A DNA stretch of 64,000 bases, taken from assembly GCF_009917385.1 (NCBI RefSeq), contig NZ_QWLJ01000009.1, positions 90,504 through 154,503 on the forward strand, in the 5' to 3' direction. The notes under the pieces were generated by a model. The model was not told the DNA's origin. It worked only from the letters and a program-made list of their open reading frames with translations, and searched no databases. The stretch is from Roseburia sp. 1XD42-34. GTDB lineage: Bacteria > Bacillota > Bacilli > Bacillales > Amphibacillaceae. Below are positions 38,044 to 48,039 of the stretch, in pieces. Every line of letters begins with the position of its first letter. Position 1 is the stretch's first letter. The position numbers and the translations under genes are program-made.

Positions 38044-38238
38044 ATGGTTAATAAAATAAAGCTAGCTCGAATTGAAAAAGGATTAACACAAGCTCAACTT
38101 GCTAAAAGAGTCAATGCGACTCGACAAACGATCGGACTGATTGAAAAAGGGGAGTATAATCCAAGTTTAAACCTTTGTATTGCCATCGCTAAGGAGTTAG
38201 AAAAGACGTTAAATGACTTATTTTGGGAGGAATCGTAA
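38044..38238 (+). CDS. Small XRE-family HTH regulator
   Basis: 64 aa, essentially one helix-turn-helix domain: NKIKLARIEKGLTQAQLAKR, ATRQTIGLIEKGEYNPSL and AKELEKTLNDLFW. Belongs to the short YgzD/Cro-like class. ATG at 38044 after GGTGGTG; an upstream extension in frame is AT-rich and unlikely. Its stop codon directly touches the ATG of the following membrane protein, so they are co-translated. A palindrome at its own promoter suggests autoregulation. Confidence 0.88.
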   Translation: MVNKIKLARIEKGLTQAQLAKRVNATRQTIGLIEKGEYNPSLNLCIAIAKELEKTLNDLFWEES

Positions 38239-38706
38239 ATGAAACACTCATTTCTACATGTTTTTTTACCAAAAGATGAATATAAGCGTATGAGGGTGGT
38301 TGGATTTTTAGCTGAAGCAGCAGTAATGGTGGCGGTTATGTTAATTTTAACTGTATTCATAAGTAGCTGGTTTGATTGGAGCTTAGATAGCATGGTTTTA
38401 GCATTTGCAGCTTTTGGTTTTATCGTAATATACACCTATTTACGTTATATTTTATCAGGTATTGAATTTACAGATGTGGTTAGTAAAGACAACTATTTTA
38501 AAACAAAAATAAAGATACGAAAAAGAGCAACTAAATTCGGAGCGATTTTTTTTATTGTATTACTTTTGACTAGAGGTATCCCCAATAGTTGGAGCGTTTT
38601 TTTCGAGATATTAGGTCTCTCCGTTTTTGCTTTTATACTTATGCTTATTTTTGATCGGCTTTCATTAAAAAAATCATACGAGAAAAATAAAGATTTACTT
38701 GAATAA
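38239..38706 (+). CDS. Four-span membrane protein paired with the XRE regulator
   Basis: 155 aa with four hydrophobic segments (about 22-42, 52-72, 96-113, 117-137) and basic cytoplasmic loops; no enzyme motif. Starts immediately at the regulator's stop codon after GGAGG within the regulator's last codons. Small HTH plus small membrane protein pairs of this layout are common in Bacillaceae and are often of unknown role. Function not assigned. Confidence 0.7.
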   Translation: MKHSFLHVFLPKDEYKRMRVVGFLAEAAVMVAVMLILTVFISSWFDWSLDSMVLAFAAFGFIVIYTYLRYILSGIEFTDVVSKDNYFKTKIKIRKRATKFGAIFFIVLLLTRGIPNSWSVFFEILGLSVFAFILMLIFDRLSLKKSYEKNKDLLE

Positions 38707-38931
38707 AATATGATTGTGATATAACTATATTAACTCTAAAGACAAATAAAGCACTAATTTAGCATGGAATATACGTAGACTCTGCTCAGAAAAAAAGGCA
38801 TAGGTAAATCCGGCAGGGTGAACTTAAGTAGGTAAAATGAGAAATGCACATCAAGTATTTCATTCTGTTCAACCTATGATCAGTTGAGGTTGAAGATTTC
38901 CTCTCTGATTACATATGCCCCATTATCCCGT
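38707..38931. other. Intergenic stretch, possible decayed RS-1 remnant
   Basis: Ends with TTGAGGTTGAAGATTTCCTCTCTGATT, positions about 38883-38909, which resembles the RS-1 3' hairpin; the 5' part is not convincing. Nothing else recognised. Confidence 0.3.
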
Positions 38932-39119
38932 ATGTAAGATGCTGTAAGACTCCCGCTTCAGGAGGAGTTGGATAAATCTCTACTGTACAAGTCTAAAGCG
39001 GGAGACAACAGCACCTAAATGCCCTATTATTTCGTAAGTATCCTTCAGTCATACCATTATGCTCCTAACAAGCCGGAGAGGAATAATGGAACTCCCACTG
39101 ATTTAAACATTCACTTTAT
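38932..39119 (+). repeat. RS-1 structured repeat, copy 8
   Basis: Complete copy. The long stem pairs GATGCTGT...CTCCCGCTT with AAGCGGGAG...ACAGCACC; CCCGC/GCGGG here replaces CCCAC/GTGGG elsewhere. Ends CCCACTGATTTAAACATTCA. Confidence 0.85.
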
Positions 39120-39268
39120 GAGGAAGTGTAGATGATTATAGAGGGATACTATTCCTTTTTACCTATCCGGTTCTTCAAGTAAGTATATTTGGAGGCAATC
39201 CCTTAAAATGGACTTTTCAGGAAGACGAAATTAGAATAAAAGTATCTGTAATGAATTGGGGTGATGTT

Positions 39269-40618
39269 TTGAGCATCGTAGGAGAAAAATTAGGGACACA
39301 GTCCGTTAAAAAAAGCTTTTTTCAATATTTCCTGCCGACTATTTTAGGAATGATGCTTATGTCGGTGAATATCGTTATCGACGGTATCTTTGTTGGAAAT
39401 GGTGTAGGTCCCCTTGCATTAGCAAGTGTAAATATAGCTGTTCCTGTATTCTCCATTATTATTTCCATTTCCTTATTAATCGGCGTTGGAGGTGGAACCT
39501 TATATTCCATTGCCGTTGGAGCAGGGGATAAGGAGAAGGCGAAGAGATTATACACCACCTCTTTTGTACTACTAACGGTAATAACTATCTTTATTGGCAT
39601 TATTGGTCTAGTGTTTATCGAACCATTAGCCAAACTTTTTGGGGCAAATACTGAAACATTACCATACGCTCTAGACTATATGCGCATCATGTTTATATTT
39701 TCATTAATTTTAGCCTGGGAAGTATGCTTGAGTATTTTTGTACGTAATGACGGGGACCCACAATTAGCGATGGCTGGTTTAATTGTTTCTGCCATTGTTA
39801 ATATTGTTCTTAATTATCTTATGATTTTTATTCTAGAGTGGGAAGTTACCGGCGCCGCTATTGCTACCTCAGTGGCTACACTGGTTGGATTACTTATCTA
39901 TACACTTCATTTTTTGAAAAAGGGATCTGGTTTAAAGTTTACAAAAATAATCTGGAAAAAGGACGATTTGAAACAAATTAGTGCTATTGGACTTCCTAGC
40001 TTTTTATCAGAAGCAGGGATTGGTATATTTGTAATGGGATATAACATTGCTATTGCGCATTATGCCGGAACAAATGGACTAGCCGCATTTTCGGTTATTA
40101 ATTATTTGCATACGTTTATGTTACTCGCTTTTATTGGCATTGGATCGTCCATTCAACCGATGATTAGTTATTATTATGGGGCAAAAAAATTCACCTCGAT
40201 CAAAGAAACAGTGAAAATTGCTGAAATAACCGGATTTCTGCTTGGTAGTTTCTTTTTAGTGATTGGTTATTTAGGTGCTGAGTTGCTCGTTTCGATTTTT
40301 GGGGTGGCAACAAGCGAGATTAAAAACCTTGCTGTAAGAGGAATAAAGCTGTTTTTCCTAGGGTATTTATTTATGGGAGTGAATTTTATTTATATGACCT
40401 ATTATCAGTCGATTGGCTACGTCCGTCCATCTGTTGGGATTACCGTATTTCGAGGCTTCATACTATTGATTGCAATGCTGTTTATTTTGCCTCTGGTTTT
40501 AGGAACTAATGGTGTTTGGCTTGCACTACCAGTATCAGAAACGATTGTAGCACTTGTGCTTTTAGTTATAGCTCGAAAAGGAGTTATGCGTAATCAATTC
40601 GACTCTAGAGGCTTTTAG
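39269..40618 (+). CDS. MATE-family multidrug efflux transporter
   Basis: 449 aa from the TTG at 39269, which has GGGGTGAT just before it; an in-frame ATG at 39251 (455 aa) lacks a ribosome site. Twelve hydrophobic segments in two homologous halves. Typical elements: PTILGMMLMSVNIVIDGIFVG, the PLALASVNIAVPV region and, in the second half, IGLPSFLSEAGIG. Likely exports cationic compounds by Na+ or H+ antiport; the substrate cannot be deduced. Single gene between repeats and a terminator. Confidence 0.88.
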   Translation: MSIVGEKLGTQSVKKSFFQYFLPTILGMMLMSVNIVIDGIFVGNGVGPLALASVNIAVPVFSIIISISLLIGVGGGTLYSIAVGAGDKEKAKRLYTTSFVLLTVITIFIGIIGLVFIEPLAKLFGANTETLPYALDYMRIMFIFSLILAWEVCLSIFVRNDGDPQLAMAGLIVSAIVNIVLNYLMIFILEWEVTGAAIATSVATLVGLLIYTLHFLKKGSGLKFTKIIWKKDDLKQISAIGLPSFLSEAGIGIFVMGYNIAIAHYAGTNGLAAFSVINYLHTFMLLAFIGIGSSIQPMISYYYGAKKFTSIKETVKIAEITGFLLGSFFLVIGYLGAELLVSIFGVATSEIKNLAVRGIKLFFLGYLFMGVNFIYMTYYQSIGYVRPSVGITVFRGFILLIAMLFILPLVLGTNGVWLALPVSETIVALVLLVIARKGVMRNQFDSRGF

Positions 40619-40659
40619 GTTTTTAAAACATTAGCATGCATTTACTTGACCATGAAATA

Positions 40660-40687
40660 CACTCGCTCTTAGCAGCGAGTTTTTTAA
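40660..40687 (+). terminator. Terminator of the MATE gene
   Basis: ACTCGCT / AGCGAGT stem followed by a T6 tract. Confidence 0.8.
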
Positions 40688-40795
40688 TTTATTAGCAAAA
40701 TAAGCTGTCAAAAAGTAGCTTCTGAATGAAGTTTCACTTTATCATACATGGTTCCATTAATAAAAGAAATACTAAATGATTAGGAGGTGTTAGCT

Positions 40796-41113
40796 GTGGA
40801 AAAACAAAAATATTATGTCCAAATGGGTTCTGGAGAAATATCTCGCGTAAAGTATCATAATAATGACGAATTTGTTATATATGCTACCGAAGAGGATATT
40901 GTTCAATTGAGGGAAGCCTTTAATGAGGCTAATTCTGCTGGAATACGTACTTTCTTTAGGGCACATATTCCGATAGTTCCTTATCATAACGATTCATCGA
41001 ATGATGAATACGATAGTAATATGGCTAAAGCCTATCAGCTTGTACATGATTTAGGAGATGAACAAACCAAAGCACATATTGCAGCCATGGGAATTTTAGA
41101 AAATAAATCTTGA
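40796..41113 (+). CDS. Conserved small protein of unknown function
   Basis: 105 aa from the GTG at 40796, eight bases after AGGAGG; the GTG at 40787 overlaps that site. Soluble, acidic, no signal or membrane span. Contains KYYVQMGSGEISR, a helix with EEDIVQLREAF, FRAHIPIVPYHND and a C-terminal helix LGDEQTKAHIAAMGIL. It resembles a short protein seen in other Bacillaceae, but I do not know its role and no catalytic motif is evident. Confidence 0.7.
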   Translation: MEKQKYYVQMGSGEISRVKYHNNDEFVIYATEEDIVQLREAFNEANSAGIRTFFRAHIPIVPYHNDSSNDEYDSNMAKAYQLVHDLGDEQTKAHIAAMGILENKS

Positions 41114-41204
41114 TCGTAACAGGGTTCATACTATGCAATAGACGAAATTTTATGAGTAAAGGCATTTTCAATGTAGGTATAATTATATTGCATCGTAGAC
41201 CACA

Positions 41205-41370
41205 AAATTAGATAGTTGTGGATAGCGCAATAACCGATTAGCTATGCAACTATGTGATTTCACGAAACCATCCTCTAATATGTCATTATCGGTTCGCTGT
41301 CTCACCGTGATTCGTTTATGTTCGTTTTTTCCATTCACTACTTGTTAAACGCGCGCCTGCGCTTTTGTTG
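41205..41370 (+). repeat. RS-2 repeat, decayed copy
   Basis: Recognised from ATAGCGCAATAACCGATTAG, TGATTTCACGAAACCATCCT, GTCATTATCGGTTCG and the end GCGCGCCTGCGCTTTTGTT. Strongly diverged. Confidence 0.6.
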
Positions 41371-41472
41371 GAGGTCGTTCTATAGGATTTCTATTCATCC
41401 TATAGGGCTTTACTTCAACTTCTATTTGTAAATATAAGTGGATAACAAAACGAGTAACTCGAGATGAAAAAT

Positions 41473-41627
41473 TAAGCCTGTGCTATAAGACTCCAAAATC
41501 TTTATTGTAACCAGTTTGGAACAGCACCTAACCAACCCCATAAGATATCTGTAGATCATACCATTATGATACAAAGCAATCAGTCGGAATAAGTAAAATG
41601 ACATTGGTGGAAGCTTCCCTTTATATT
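41473..41627 (+). repeat. RS-1 structured repeat, decayed copy 9
   Basis: AGCCTGTGCTATAAGACTCC, TTTGGAACAGCACCTAAC, AGATCATACCATTATGATAC and CAATCAGT follow the RS-1 order. CTGTGCT no longer pairs fully with ACAGCACC. Confidence 0.55.
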
Positions 41628-41741
41628 CCATTACCTCTGTATCAAAATTCTTTGATGTGAGCTTAGGTTTATTTTCTGCTTGGAACAGGAATAGACTAAT
41701 AAGGAAAAGGAGAGCATGTTCACATAAAAGGAGGCTTCCAT

Positions 41742-42275
41742 ATGTTGAATAAACGATTCATATTGTATAGCTCTATCGTCCTTATATTTGTTATCATGAT
41801 GTTATCCCTTGTTGTGTTCAAAATACAAACCCCGGCTGCGGCAGAAGAGGAAACGGTTAACTCAGCAAATGCTATAGCGGATTCAGAAATTAAACCATTA
41901 ACCCACAAAAATGTGGTTAGCTTATCGAAAAAGTTTATGGATACATTGGTGCAACCTATTCATTCGAACTACCGTGTGAAGGCATTAGATTCCAAACAAG
42001 AATTATATGAAGTCTTTAGTTCTATTACCACACATTCGGTTGCGAAACCTTTTGTGGAGTATTACTATAAGGAAAAGAATGATGGCTTGTTCCTTCGACC
42101 GACAAATAAACCGGCGTGGTTTATAAAAGATGAATCATATGAGATGATAGAACAGGACGATAATCAAGTAAAGGTCATCCAAACAAATCAAACCGATTTT
42201 TATGGTACTTATACCATTGAGCTAGAATTTACTTTTGAAAATCAGTGGAAAATAACGAATATTGATTATCGTTAA
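41742..42275 (+). CDS. Exported or membrane-anchored protein, unknown
   Basis: 177 aa. One N-terminal hydrophobic segment (about 7-27) serves as signal or anchor; the rest is predicted outside the cell. A helical part (about 55-100) is followed by beta-rich sequence ending LEFTFENQWKITNIDYR, the style of NTF2-like or IseA-like small exported domains. AAAAGGAGGCTTCCAT precedes the ATG. It lies 30 bases upstream of ytkD and may be co-transcribed with it. Function not assigned. Confidence 0.65.
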   Translation: MLNKRFILYSSIVLIFVIMMLSLVVFKIQTPAAAEEETVNSANAIADSEIKPLTHKNVVSLSKKFMDTLVQPIHSNYRVKALDSKQELYEVFSSITTHSVAKPFVEYYYKEKNDGLFLRPTNKPAWFIKDESYEMIEQDDNQVKVIQTNQTDFYGTYTIELEFTFENQWKITNIDYR

Positions 42276-42305
42276 TGAAGTATTAGAAAAGGCGTTGAAG
42301 ACAAG

Positions 42306-42770
42306 ATGTTTACATTTAAAGATTATTACAAGAATAAAGTGAAGTTGTCCTTTGAAGATCAGCCCTTTTCAGAGCATCCGTTGCATGTTTGGGTCATATG
42401 TATTTATAAAGATAAATGGTTATTAACTGAACATAAGGAGCGGGGGATCGAATTCCCTGGTGGAAAAGTGGAAAAAGGGGAGAGTGCCAAAGAAGCCGCT
42501 ATTAGGGAAGTGAAAGAAGAAACAGGAGGAATTGTTAAACAAATAAACTATATTGGTCAGTATTTCGTCTCTGGGAAATCGGAAAATGTAATTAAAAATG
42601 TTTATTTTGCAACCGTGTCCTCATTAGAAAAACAAGCAACCTATTATGAAACAAATGGTCCCGTTTTATTAGAAACTCTTCCTAGCGATATAGAGCACCG
42701 AGAAGAATTTAGTTTTATGATGAAAGATGGGGTACTGAAATATTGTTTATCACATTTAAAACGATTATGA
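42306..42770 (+). CDS. ytkD: YtkD-type Nudix pyrophosphohydrolase
   Basis: 154 aa. The Nudix box occupies residues 52-75, with GGKVEKGES and REVKEETGG. B. subtilis YtkD hydrolyses oxidised nucleotides such as 8-oxo-dGTP and also acts on RNA 5' ends. The TEHKERGIEFPGG segment and the conserved position beside ytlDCA support the assignment. Ribosome site is weak (AAGGCGTTGAAG). Confidence 0.88.
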   Translation: MFTFKDYYKNKVKLSFEDQPFSEHPLHVWVICIYKDKWLLTEHKERGIEFPGGKVEKGESAKEAAIREVKEETGGIVKQINYIGQYFVSGKSENVIKNVYFATVSSLEKQATYYETNGPVLLETLPSDIEHREEFSFMMKDGVLKYCLSHLKRL

Positions 42771-42901
42771 TGAACGCATACTAGAGAATAGCTGCGAACA
42801 TTAAATAAGTTATTGTTGTGCACTAATGGAATACTTAAATGGTGCCGATCGAAGCTAAGGAAAAATGTGCTGAATTCAAGCTTAACGACTTACCTAAATT
42901 T

Positions 42902-42957
42902 GAACCTATGCCGTAGTGGAAATTCTTTCTACGACATAGGTTCTTTTAAAAAACGAT
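42902..42957. terminator. Bidirectional terminator between ytkD and ytlD
   Basis: GAACCTATG.CGTAG pairs with CTACG.CATAGGTTC, with A/T-rich flanks suitable for both convergent genes. Confidence 0.75.
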
Positions 42958-42965
42958 ATAATCCT

Positions 42966-43766
42966 CTATTTAATTAACCAGTTCTCTATTCGCTCTACAA
43001 GCTTATACATAACAGCTGCAAAAAGAGCTATTAGCACTAGGCTCATCATGACAAGAGAAAAATCAAATACTTGGAAACCGTAAATAATTAAATAGCCTAA
43101 TCCTTGTTTTGAAACGAGGAATTCTCCAACAATAACACCAACCCATGACAGTCCAACATTTACCTTCAAAGTAGAAATCATTGTGGGCATCGTTGCAGGG
43201 AAAACAGCGTGCTGAAACACTTGGCGTTTAGTGGCACCGAAACTTTTCAATACTTTTGCATAATTGGGGTCAACTTCATTAAACGCTGCATACACGACCA
43301 ATGTAGTAATGATAACTGAGATAATCGCTCCCATTGCGATAATGGACACGTACCCAGGACCAAGTGCAACAATAATAATTGGGCCCAAGGCTACTTTAGG
43401 CATCGCATTTAAAATAACAAGATAAGGATCTAATATATTGGATAAGCGTTTAGAGAACCACAACGAAACAGCAAGAAATATACCTGCAATCGTTCCAATT
43501 AAAAAACCAGCTACCGTTTCTAATAAAGTGATCTGCATATGCTTGAGTAATGATCCATCTTGAAGTTTTTCTGCAATAACCTGATATATCGTTGTCGGAG
43601 AACTAAATAACAATGGGTCAACCCAATACAGGCGACTTGCCACTTCCCAAATCAAAATAAAACTGATTAGGATTAAAACCTGCCAAATAATCACTCGTTT
43701 TTTCTCTTTTCGGACAGAGGTTAAATAGTGTTGGAATAATCGATCATCGTCTTTTGTTTGTTTCAT
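42966..43766 (-). CDS. ytlD: ABC transporter permease, YtlD (SsuC/TauC type)
   Basis: 266 aa from the ATG at 43766, five bases after the ytlC stop; GGAGGAGG lies in the end of ytlC. Six spans, with the EAA-type loop [20 protein letters not shown]. Part of the ytlA-ytlC-ytlD unit, which belongs to the sulfonate/nitrate/taurine/thiamine-precursor transporter group. Substrate unknown. Confidence 0.88.
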   Translation of the reverse strand: MKQTKDDDRLFQHYLTSVRKEKKRVIIWQVLILISFILIWEVASRLYWVDPLLFSSPTTIYQVIAEKLQDGSLLKHMQITLLETVAGFLIGTIAGIFLAVSLWFSKRLSNILDPYLVILNAMPKVALGPIIIVALGPGYVSIIAMGAIISVIITTLVVYAAFNEVDPNYAKVLKSFGATKRQVFQHAVFPATMPTMISTLKVNVGLSWVGVIVGEFLVSKQGLGYLIIYGFQVFDFSLVMMSLVLIALFAAVMYKLVERIENWLIK

Positions 43767-43771
43767 CTGGA

Positions 43772-44563
43772 TTATATACCTCCTCCTAATGATGAGACTG
43801 TTTCTTTCGTGTCCAATTCTTCCCAAACTTTATCAAATAATAGTTGATATTTGGGGTGTCTTCTTGCTAACAGTGGCTGCTCATTACGTAATTCGATAGG
43901 AACTTCAAATACTTTGGATATGGTGCCCGGATTACTATCCATCACAAAGATGCGATCACTCATTGCGATTGCTTCTCCAATATCATGGGTAACGAGTACC
44001 GTTGTTTTATGATACGTTTTTAGTAAGCCGGAAACCAATTCTTCTAGTTTTAATTTCGTTTGGTAATCTAAAGCCGAAAAAGGTTCATCAAACAATAATA
44101 TTTTCGGATCGTTAATCAAAGTTCGAACCAGTGCAGCTCGTTGCCGCATACCACCTGATAGAGCATCAGGGTAAGCGGAACCTACATGTTCTAGCCCCAC
44201 TTCTTGCAGCAGAGACAAACCTTTCTCTTTCATTTCTTTAGAAAGCGTTTGGTTAATTTTTGGTCCTAAAAGGATGTTTTCTAAAATGCTTTTCCAAGGA
44301 AACAAATAGTCTTGCTGTAACATATAACCGATTTCCGAGGAAGGAGCATGGATTGCTTTTTGCTGTAATTTGACTTTCCCTTCTGTTGGAGAAATGATTC
44401 CTGCCATGATGGATAGAATCGTTGACTTTCCACAACCACTAGGTCCTAACAAAGCGATAAACTCCCCTTCATGGATGGAAACTGAAATATCCTTTAACGC
44501 TTTTGTAACACGTTGCTTAGAAAAGTAGTAATGGGTAACTTTTTCTAATGTTAAAAATGACAT
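43772..44563 (-). CDS. ytlC: ABC transporter ATP-binding protein, YtlC
   Basis: 263 aa from the ATG at 44563 (AAGGAGA seven bases before). Walker [11 protein letters not shown]-loop [10 protein letters not shown], signature LSGGMRQRA and Walker [13 protein letters not shown] are all present, followed by VTHDIGEA. Middle gene of the ytlACD unit, 12 bases after ytlA. Confidence 0.93.
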   Translation of the reverse strand: MSFLTLEKVTHYYFSKQRVTKALKDISVSIHEGEFIALLGPSGCGKSTILSIMAGIISPTEGKVKLQQKAIHAPSSEIGYMLQQDYLFPWKSILENILLGPKINQTLSKEMKEKGLSLLQEVGLEHVGSAYPDALSGGMRQRAALVRTLINDPKILLFDEPFSALDYQTKLKLEELVSGLLKTYHKTTVLVTHDIGEAIAMSDRIFVMDSNPGTISKVFEVPIELRNEQPLLARRHPKYQLLFDKVWEELDTKETVSSLGGGI

Positions 44564-44575
44564 CACGCACTCTCC

Positions 44576-45565
44576 TTAGTTCTGTAATACATCCTTTGCA
44601 AACGTTGGATTTACTAAGTCCTCGTATGCTACATCTTCCGGCAATTCTCCAGCTGCTTCCATAATGGTTTTCAAATTGTTCCATGCGTCTTCTTTTAACA
44701 TCGGGTCGGTAGCGAATGATCCTTGGTTTTTATAACGTTCAATAGAGGAAGTGAGCATAGCTACATCCGTATCTTCAAAATAAGGTTGGATGGTTTTTGC
44801 GATTTCCTGAGCAGAATGTTCTGCAACCCATTGTTGGGCCCGATAAATCGCTTTTGTAAATTTTTTCAATTCTGTTTTGTGTTCATCCATATACGTTTGC
44901 TTTGCCATATATACGGTATATGGAACAGTTCCAGATTCTTCTCCAAATGAAGCAATAATATGCCCTTTTCCTTCTTTTTCAAATGTACTGGCAGTTGGCT
45001 CGAATAACTGGACGTATTCTGCATCGCTAGACACAAATGCACTAGGAATGTTGGCAAACTCAATATTTTGCTGTAAATTTAAATCTTCATGCGGATCAAT
45101 TCCGTTTTGTTTAAGTACATATTCACCAACCATTTGTGGCATGCCACCTTTACGCTGTCCTAAAAAGGTTGTACCTTTTAAATCATTCCAATCAAAATTA
45201 GGTTTTTCTTCTTTTGCAACTAAGAAGGTACCATCTGTTTGTGTGAGCTGAGCGAAGTTAATAGCAATATCTTTCGAGTCCTGAGCGTAAACATAAATGG
45301 ATGTTTCCGCCCCCACTAACGCGATATCGGCTCCATCTGATAAAAGCGAAGTCATTGTTTTATCTCCACCCCATGTAGTTTGCAATTCGACGTCTAATCC
45401 TTCCTCTTCAAAAAAACCTTTTTCCAAAGCCACGTATTGCGGAGCATAAAAAATGGAGCGGGTCACTTCAGCTAATTGAATGGTCTTTTTTGAATACGTA
45501 TTATTACAACCTGTTAAAATCAATAGTATGCTACTGAAGAATAGGAAAAATAGAATTTTCTTCAT
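44576..45565 (-). CDS. ytlA: Substrate-binding lipoprotein, YtlA (NMT1/THI5-like)
   Basis: 329 aa from the ATG at 45565, where AAAGGGG and AAATAGG precede it. Type II signal peptide with lipobox LILTGC. NMT1-like fold: EVTRSIFYAPQYVALEKGFF, LQTTWGGDKTMTSLLSDGAD and FLGQRKGGMPQM. Such proteins bind sulfonates or thiamine pyrimidine precursors; no riboswitch was found upstream to decide. Confidence 0.88.
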   Translation of the reverse strand: MKKILFFLFFSSILLILTGCNNTYSKKTIQLAEVTRSIFYAPQYVALEKGFFEEEGLDVELQTTWGGDKTMTSLLSDGADIALVGAETSIYVYAQDSKDIAINFAQLTQTDGTFLVAKEEKPNFDWNDLKGTTFLGQRKGGMPQMVGEYVLKQNGIDPHEDLNLQQNIEFANIPSAFVSSDAEYVQLFEPTASTFEKEGKGHIIASFGEESGTVPYTVYMAKQTYMDEHKTELKKFTKAIYRAQQWVAEHSAQEIAKTIQPYFEDTDVAMLTSSIERYKNQGSFATDPMLKEDAWNNLKTIMEAAGELPEDVAYEDLVNPTFAKDVLQN

Positions 45566-45749
45566 CCTATTTGCCCCTTTCATTGAGTTAGTTTGTCAAA
45601 ACAGTTTATGATTGTATTTAAAAATGTGTGAATGCCTATATATTGGATGTTTTATAAAATGAAAAACTAGGGGATAGAGTAGGTGAGTGTTAGGGCCGAT
45701 TTTAGTAAGAGCTTGAGGGACGCGCTTGAGCATCTCTGTAAGCCCAAGC

Positions 45750-45780
45750 AAAAAAATCGACCTCGCGAAATGGAGGTCGA
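45750..45780 (-). terminator. Terminator of pckA
   Basis: On the minus strand TCGACCTC / GAGGTCGA with a T7 tract, about 65 nt after the pckA stop and before ytlA. Confidence 0.85.
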
Positions 45781-45845
45781 CCCGCAGCAGTAACTGCAAA
45801 ATCGTAATTTTATATAAAATTCCTTTTGGGATGAGGAAACAATGA

Positions 45846-47432
45846 TTAACCCTTATAAATAGGGCCAGCATTGGCGATATCTTCACGAGCTTCTGTGAAA
45901 TGCTTAAAATTCTCATGGAATTCCATCGCAAGCTGTTTTGCTGTTTGTTCATAAGCGGCCTTATCGAGCCACGTGTTTTCCGGAATTAATACTTCATCCG
46001 GCACTCCAGGTACATGCATCGGAATTTCTAATCCGAATATTTTATCCTTTGTTGTCTCTACGCCATGTAATTCGCCTTCTAATGCAGCGTGAATCATAGC
46101 GCGAGTATACGAAAGCTTCATGCGTTTTCCAATACCATAGGCTCCTCCCGTCCACCCGGTGTTTACAAGAAACACATTTGATTGATAAGCGTCAATCTTT
46201 TCACCAAGCATGGCAGCGTATTTGGACGGTGCTAACGGAAGGAATGGAGAACCGAAACAAGCTGAAAATGTTGCTTGTGGTTCGGTTACACCTCGTTCTG
46301 TTCCTGCTAGCTTACTTGTATATCCGCTTAGAAAATGATACATCGCCTGTTCTTTCGTCAATTTACTAATAGGAGGCAACGTTCCTGAAGCATCGGCCGT
46401 AAGAAAAATAATGGTGCTTGGGTGTCCAGCGATACTTGGTACGGCGATGTTATCTATGTTTTCTAACGGATATGCTGCGCGAGTGTTTTCTGTTAAACTA
46501 GTGTCATCGAAGTCAGGAACTCTTGTTTGGTTATCTAACACGACATTTTCCAATACTGCTCCAAATTTAATGGCATCGTAAATTTGCGGTTCTTTTTCTT
46601 GCGATAAGTTAATGCATTTAGCATAACAACCACCTTCAATATTAAACACGCCATTAGGTCCCCAGCCATGCTCGTCATCGCCAATTAAACGACGATACGG
46701 ATCAGCTGATAATGTTGTTTTACCTGTTCCTGATAAGCCAAAGAACAAAGCAACATCGCCTTCTTTACCAACATTAGCGGAACAATGCATAGATAATACA
46801 TTGCGTTGAGGGAGCAAATAATTCATCACGGAAAAAATAGATTTTTTAATTTCGCCGGCATACTCAGTTCCACCTATTAATACGATACGTTGTTTAAACG
46901 ATACAAGAATAAATGCTTCTGAGTTGGTACCGTCCACTTTAGGATTGGCTTTGAATGTAGGTGCAGACAAAACGGTAAACTCCGGCTGATGCGCTTTTAA
47001 CTCTTCTTCTTTAGGTGTGATAAACAACTGTCTGGCAAATAGATTATGCCACGCATATTCATTGATCACTTGAAGAGGAAGGCGGTATTCATGATCTGCT
47101 CCAGCATATCCTCTAAATTGAAAGATCTCGGATTTGTTTTTTAAATATTGAACGACTTTTTGGTAAAGTTTATTGAAAGTCGCTTCATCAATGGAACGGT
47201 TCACTGTGCCCCAGTTAACATAGTTTTCGCTGATTTCGTCTTTTACAATAAACTTATCTTTTGGTGAGCGACCTGTGTAGGCACCTGTTTCAGCTTGAAC
47301 GGCACCTGTAGCTGATAACTTACCTTCTTTTCTAGCCAAGATTTTTTCAACAAGCTGCGGTACCGATAAATTCGATAATAAATAAGGGTGAGAATATAAT
47401 TCGGTTACATAACACTTTTCTACCGTTTTCAT
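45846..47432 (-). CDS. pckA: Phosphoenolpyruvate carboxykinase (ATP)
   Basis: 528 aa, normal length. Gluconeogenic enzyme forming PEP from oxaloacetate and ATP. Visible: [17 protein letters not shown], the kinase-1a loop [16 protein letters not shown], the kinase-2 motif [10 protein letters not shown] and the substrate region [15 protein letters not shown]. Divergent from metK across the SAM riboswitch region, the same order as in B. subtilis. Confidence 0.97.
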   Translation of the reverse strand: MKTVEKCYVTELYSHPYLLSNLSVPQLVEKILARKEGKLSATGAVQAETGAYTGRSPKDKFIVKDEISENYVNWGTVNRSIDEATFNKLYQKVVQYLKNKSEIFQFRGYAGADHEYRLPLQVINEYAWHNLFARQLFITPKEEELKAHQPEFTVLSAPTFKANPKVDGTNSEAFILVSFKQRIVLIGGTEYAGEIKKSIFSVMNYLLPQRNVLSMHCSANVGKEGDVALFFGLSGTGKTTLSADPYRRLIGDDEHGWGPNGVFNIEGGCYAKCINLSQEKEPQIYDAIKFGAVLENVVLDNQTRVPDFDDTSLTENTRAAYPLENIDNIAVPSIAGHPSTIIFLTADASGTLPPISKLTKEQAMYHFLSGYTSKLAGTERGVTEPQATFSACFGSPFLPLAPSKYAAMLGEKIDAYQSNVFLVNTGWTGGAYGIGKRMKLSYTRAMIHAALEGELHGVETTKDKIFGLEIPMHVPGVPDEVLIPENTWLDKAAYEQTAKQLAMEFHENFKHFTEAREDIANAGPIYKG

Positions 47433-47664
47433 TTTAAAAATACCTGCCTTTTAATTCAAATTTATTCACGTTCAACGATTAAGAACGATTGTGATATGCT
47501 CAATATATTTATTAGTATAACACATTTACTTAAATAGTCCATACTAAATATCAATGAAATTAAAAAAATTATCTCTTCATTATAATGTGTGAAAAAACCA
47601 TATAGAAATACGGGGAAATTAGTTGACATAAAGGAGTTCTTTCGGTAAGCTAAAATTCGAACGG

Positions 47665-47783
47665 TTCTCTTATTCAGAGTCGGTGGAGGGACAGACCCGA
47701 GGAAGCCCAGCAACCATCACATTTCATGTGAAAAGGTGCTAACTTGATGCAAGGTAAGTAGGTCACCTTGAACAATAAGAGCG
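47665..47783 (+). promoter_or_regulatory. SAM-I riboswitch (S box)
   Basis: Conserved S-box blocks are present: CTCTTATTCAGAGTCGGTGG, AGGGACAGACCCGAGGAAGC, CCCAGCAACC, AAGGTGCTAACTTGATGCAA, and a closing strand AATAAGAGCG that pairs with the start. A TTGACA lies about 40 bases upstream. With the terminator that follows, it should lower metK expression when SAM is high. Confidence 0.97.
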
Positions 47784-47795
47784 AAAGGTCCGCTA

Positions 47796-47834
47796 TTCCC
47801 TTTCCTCCATGATAAGCAGGAAGGGATTTTTTTG
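47796..47834 (+). terminator. Riboswitch-controlled terminator before metK
   Basis: CCCTTTCCT pairs with AGGAAGGG around an internal loop, followed by a T7 tract; the expression platform of the SAM riboswitch. Confidence 0.88.
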
Positions 47835-48039
47835 TGTTAAAATGGATAGAATGCTACCGGTTGAGATGTTTTGGAATGGTATAAATACTGCTGTTCATAA
47901 CCATAAATTCTAATTACCATTCATAGGAGTGGTTGGTTTGGACAAGTAAAGTATGGACTTCATAATATTCCCTAAAATGAAAGGTGCATCTTGTTTATAT
48001 AGAGTTCCGTAACCGACTTTAAAAGGAGGAAGTAGCAAT

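Noticed and set aside
41422..41631. Minus-strand open frame across a decayed RS-1 copy
   Set aside because: No ribosome site, no codon preference, and it runs antisense to a structured repeat.
45566..45845. S-box or THI-box upstream of ytlA
   Set aside because: None of the conserved blocks is present; only the pckA terminator is seen.
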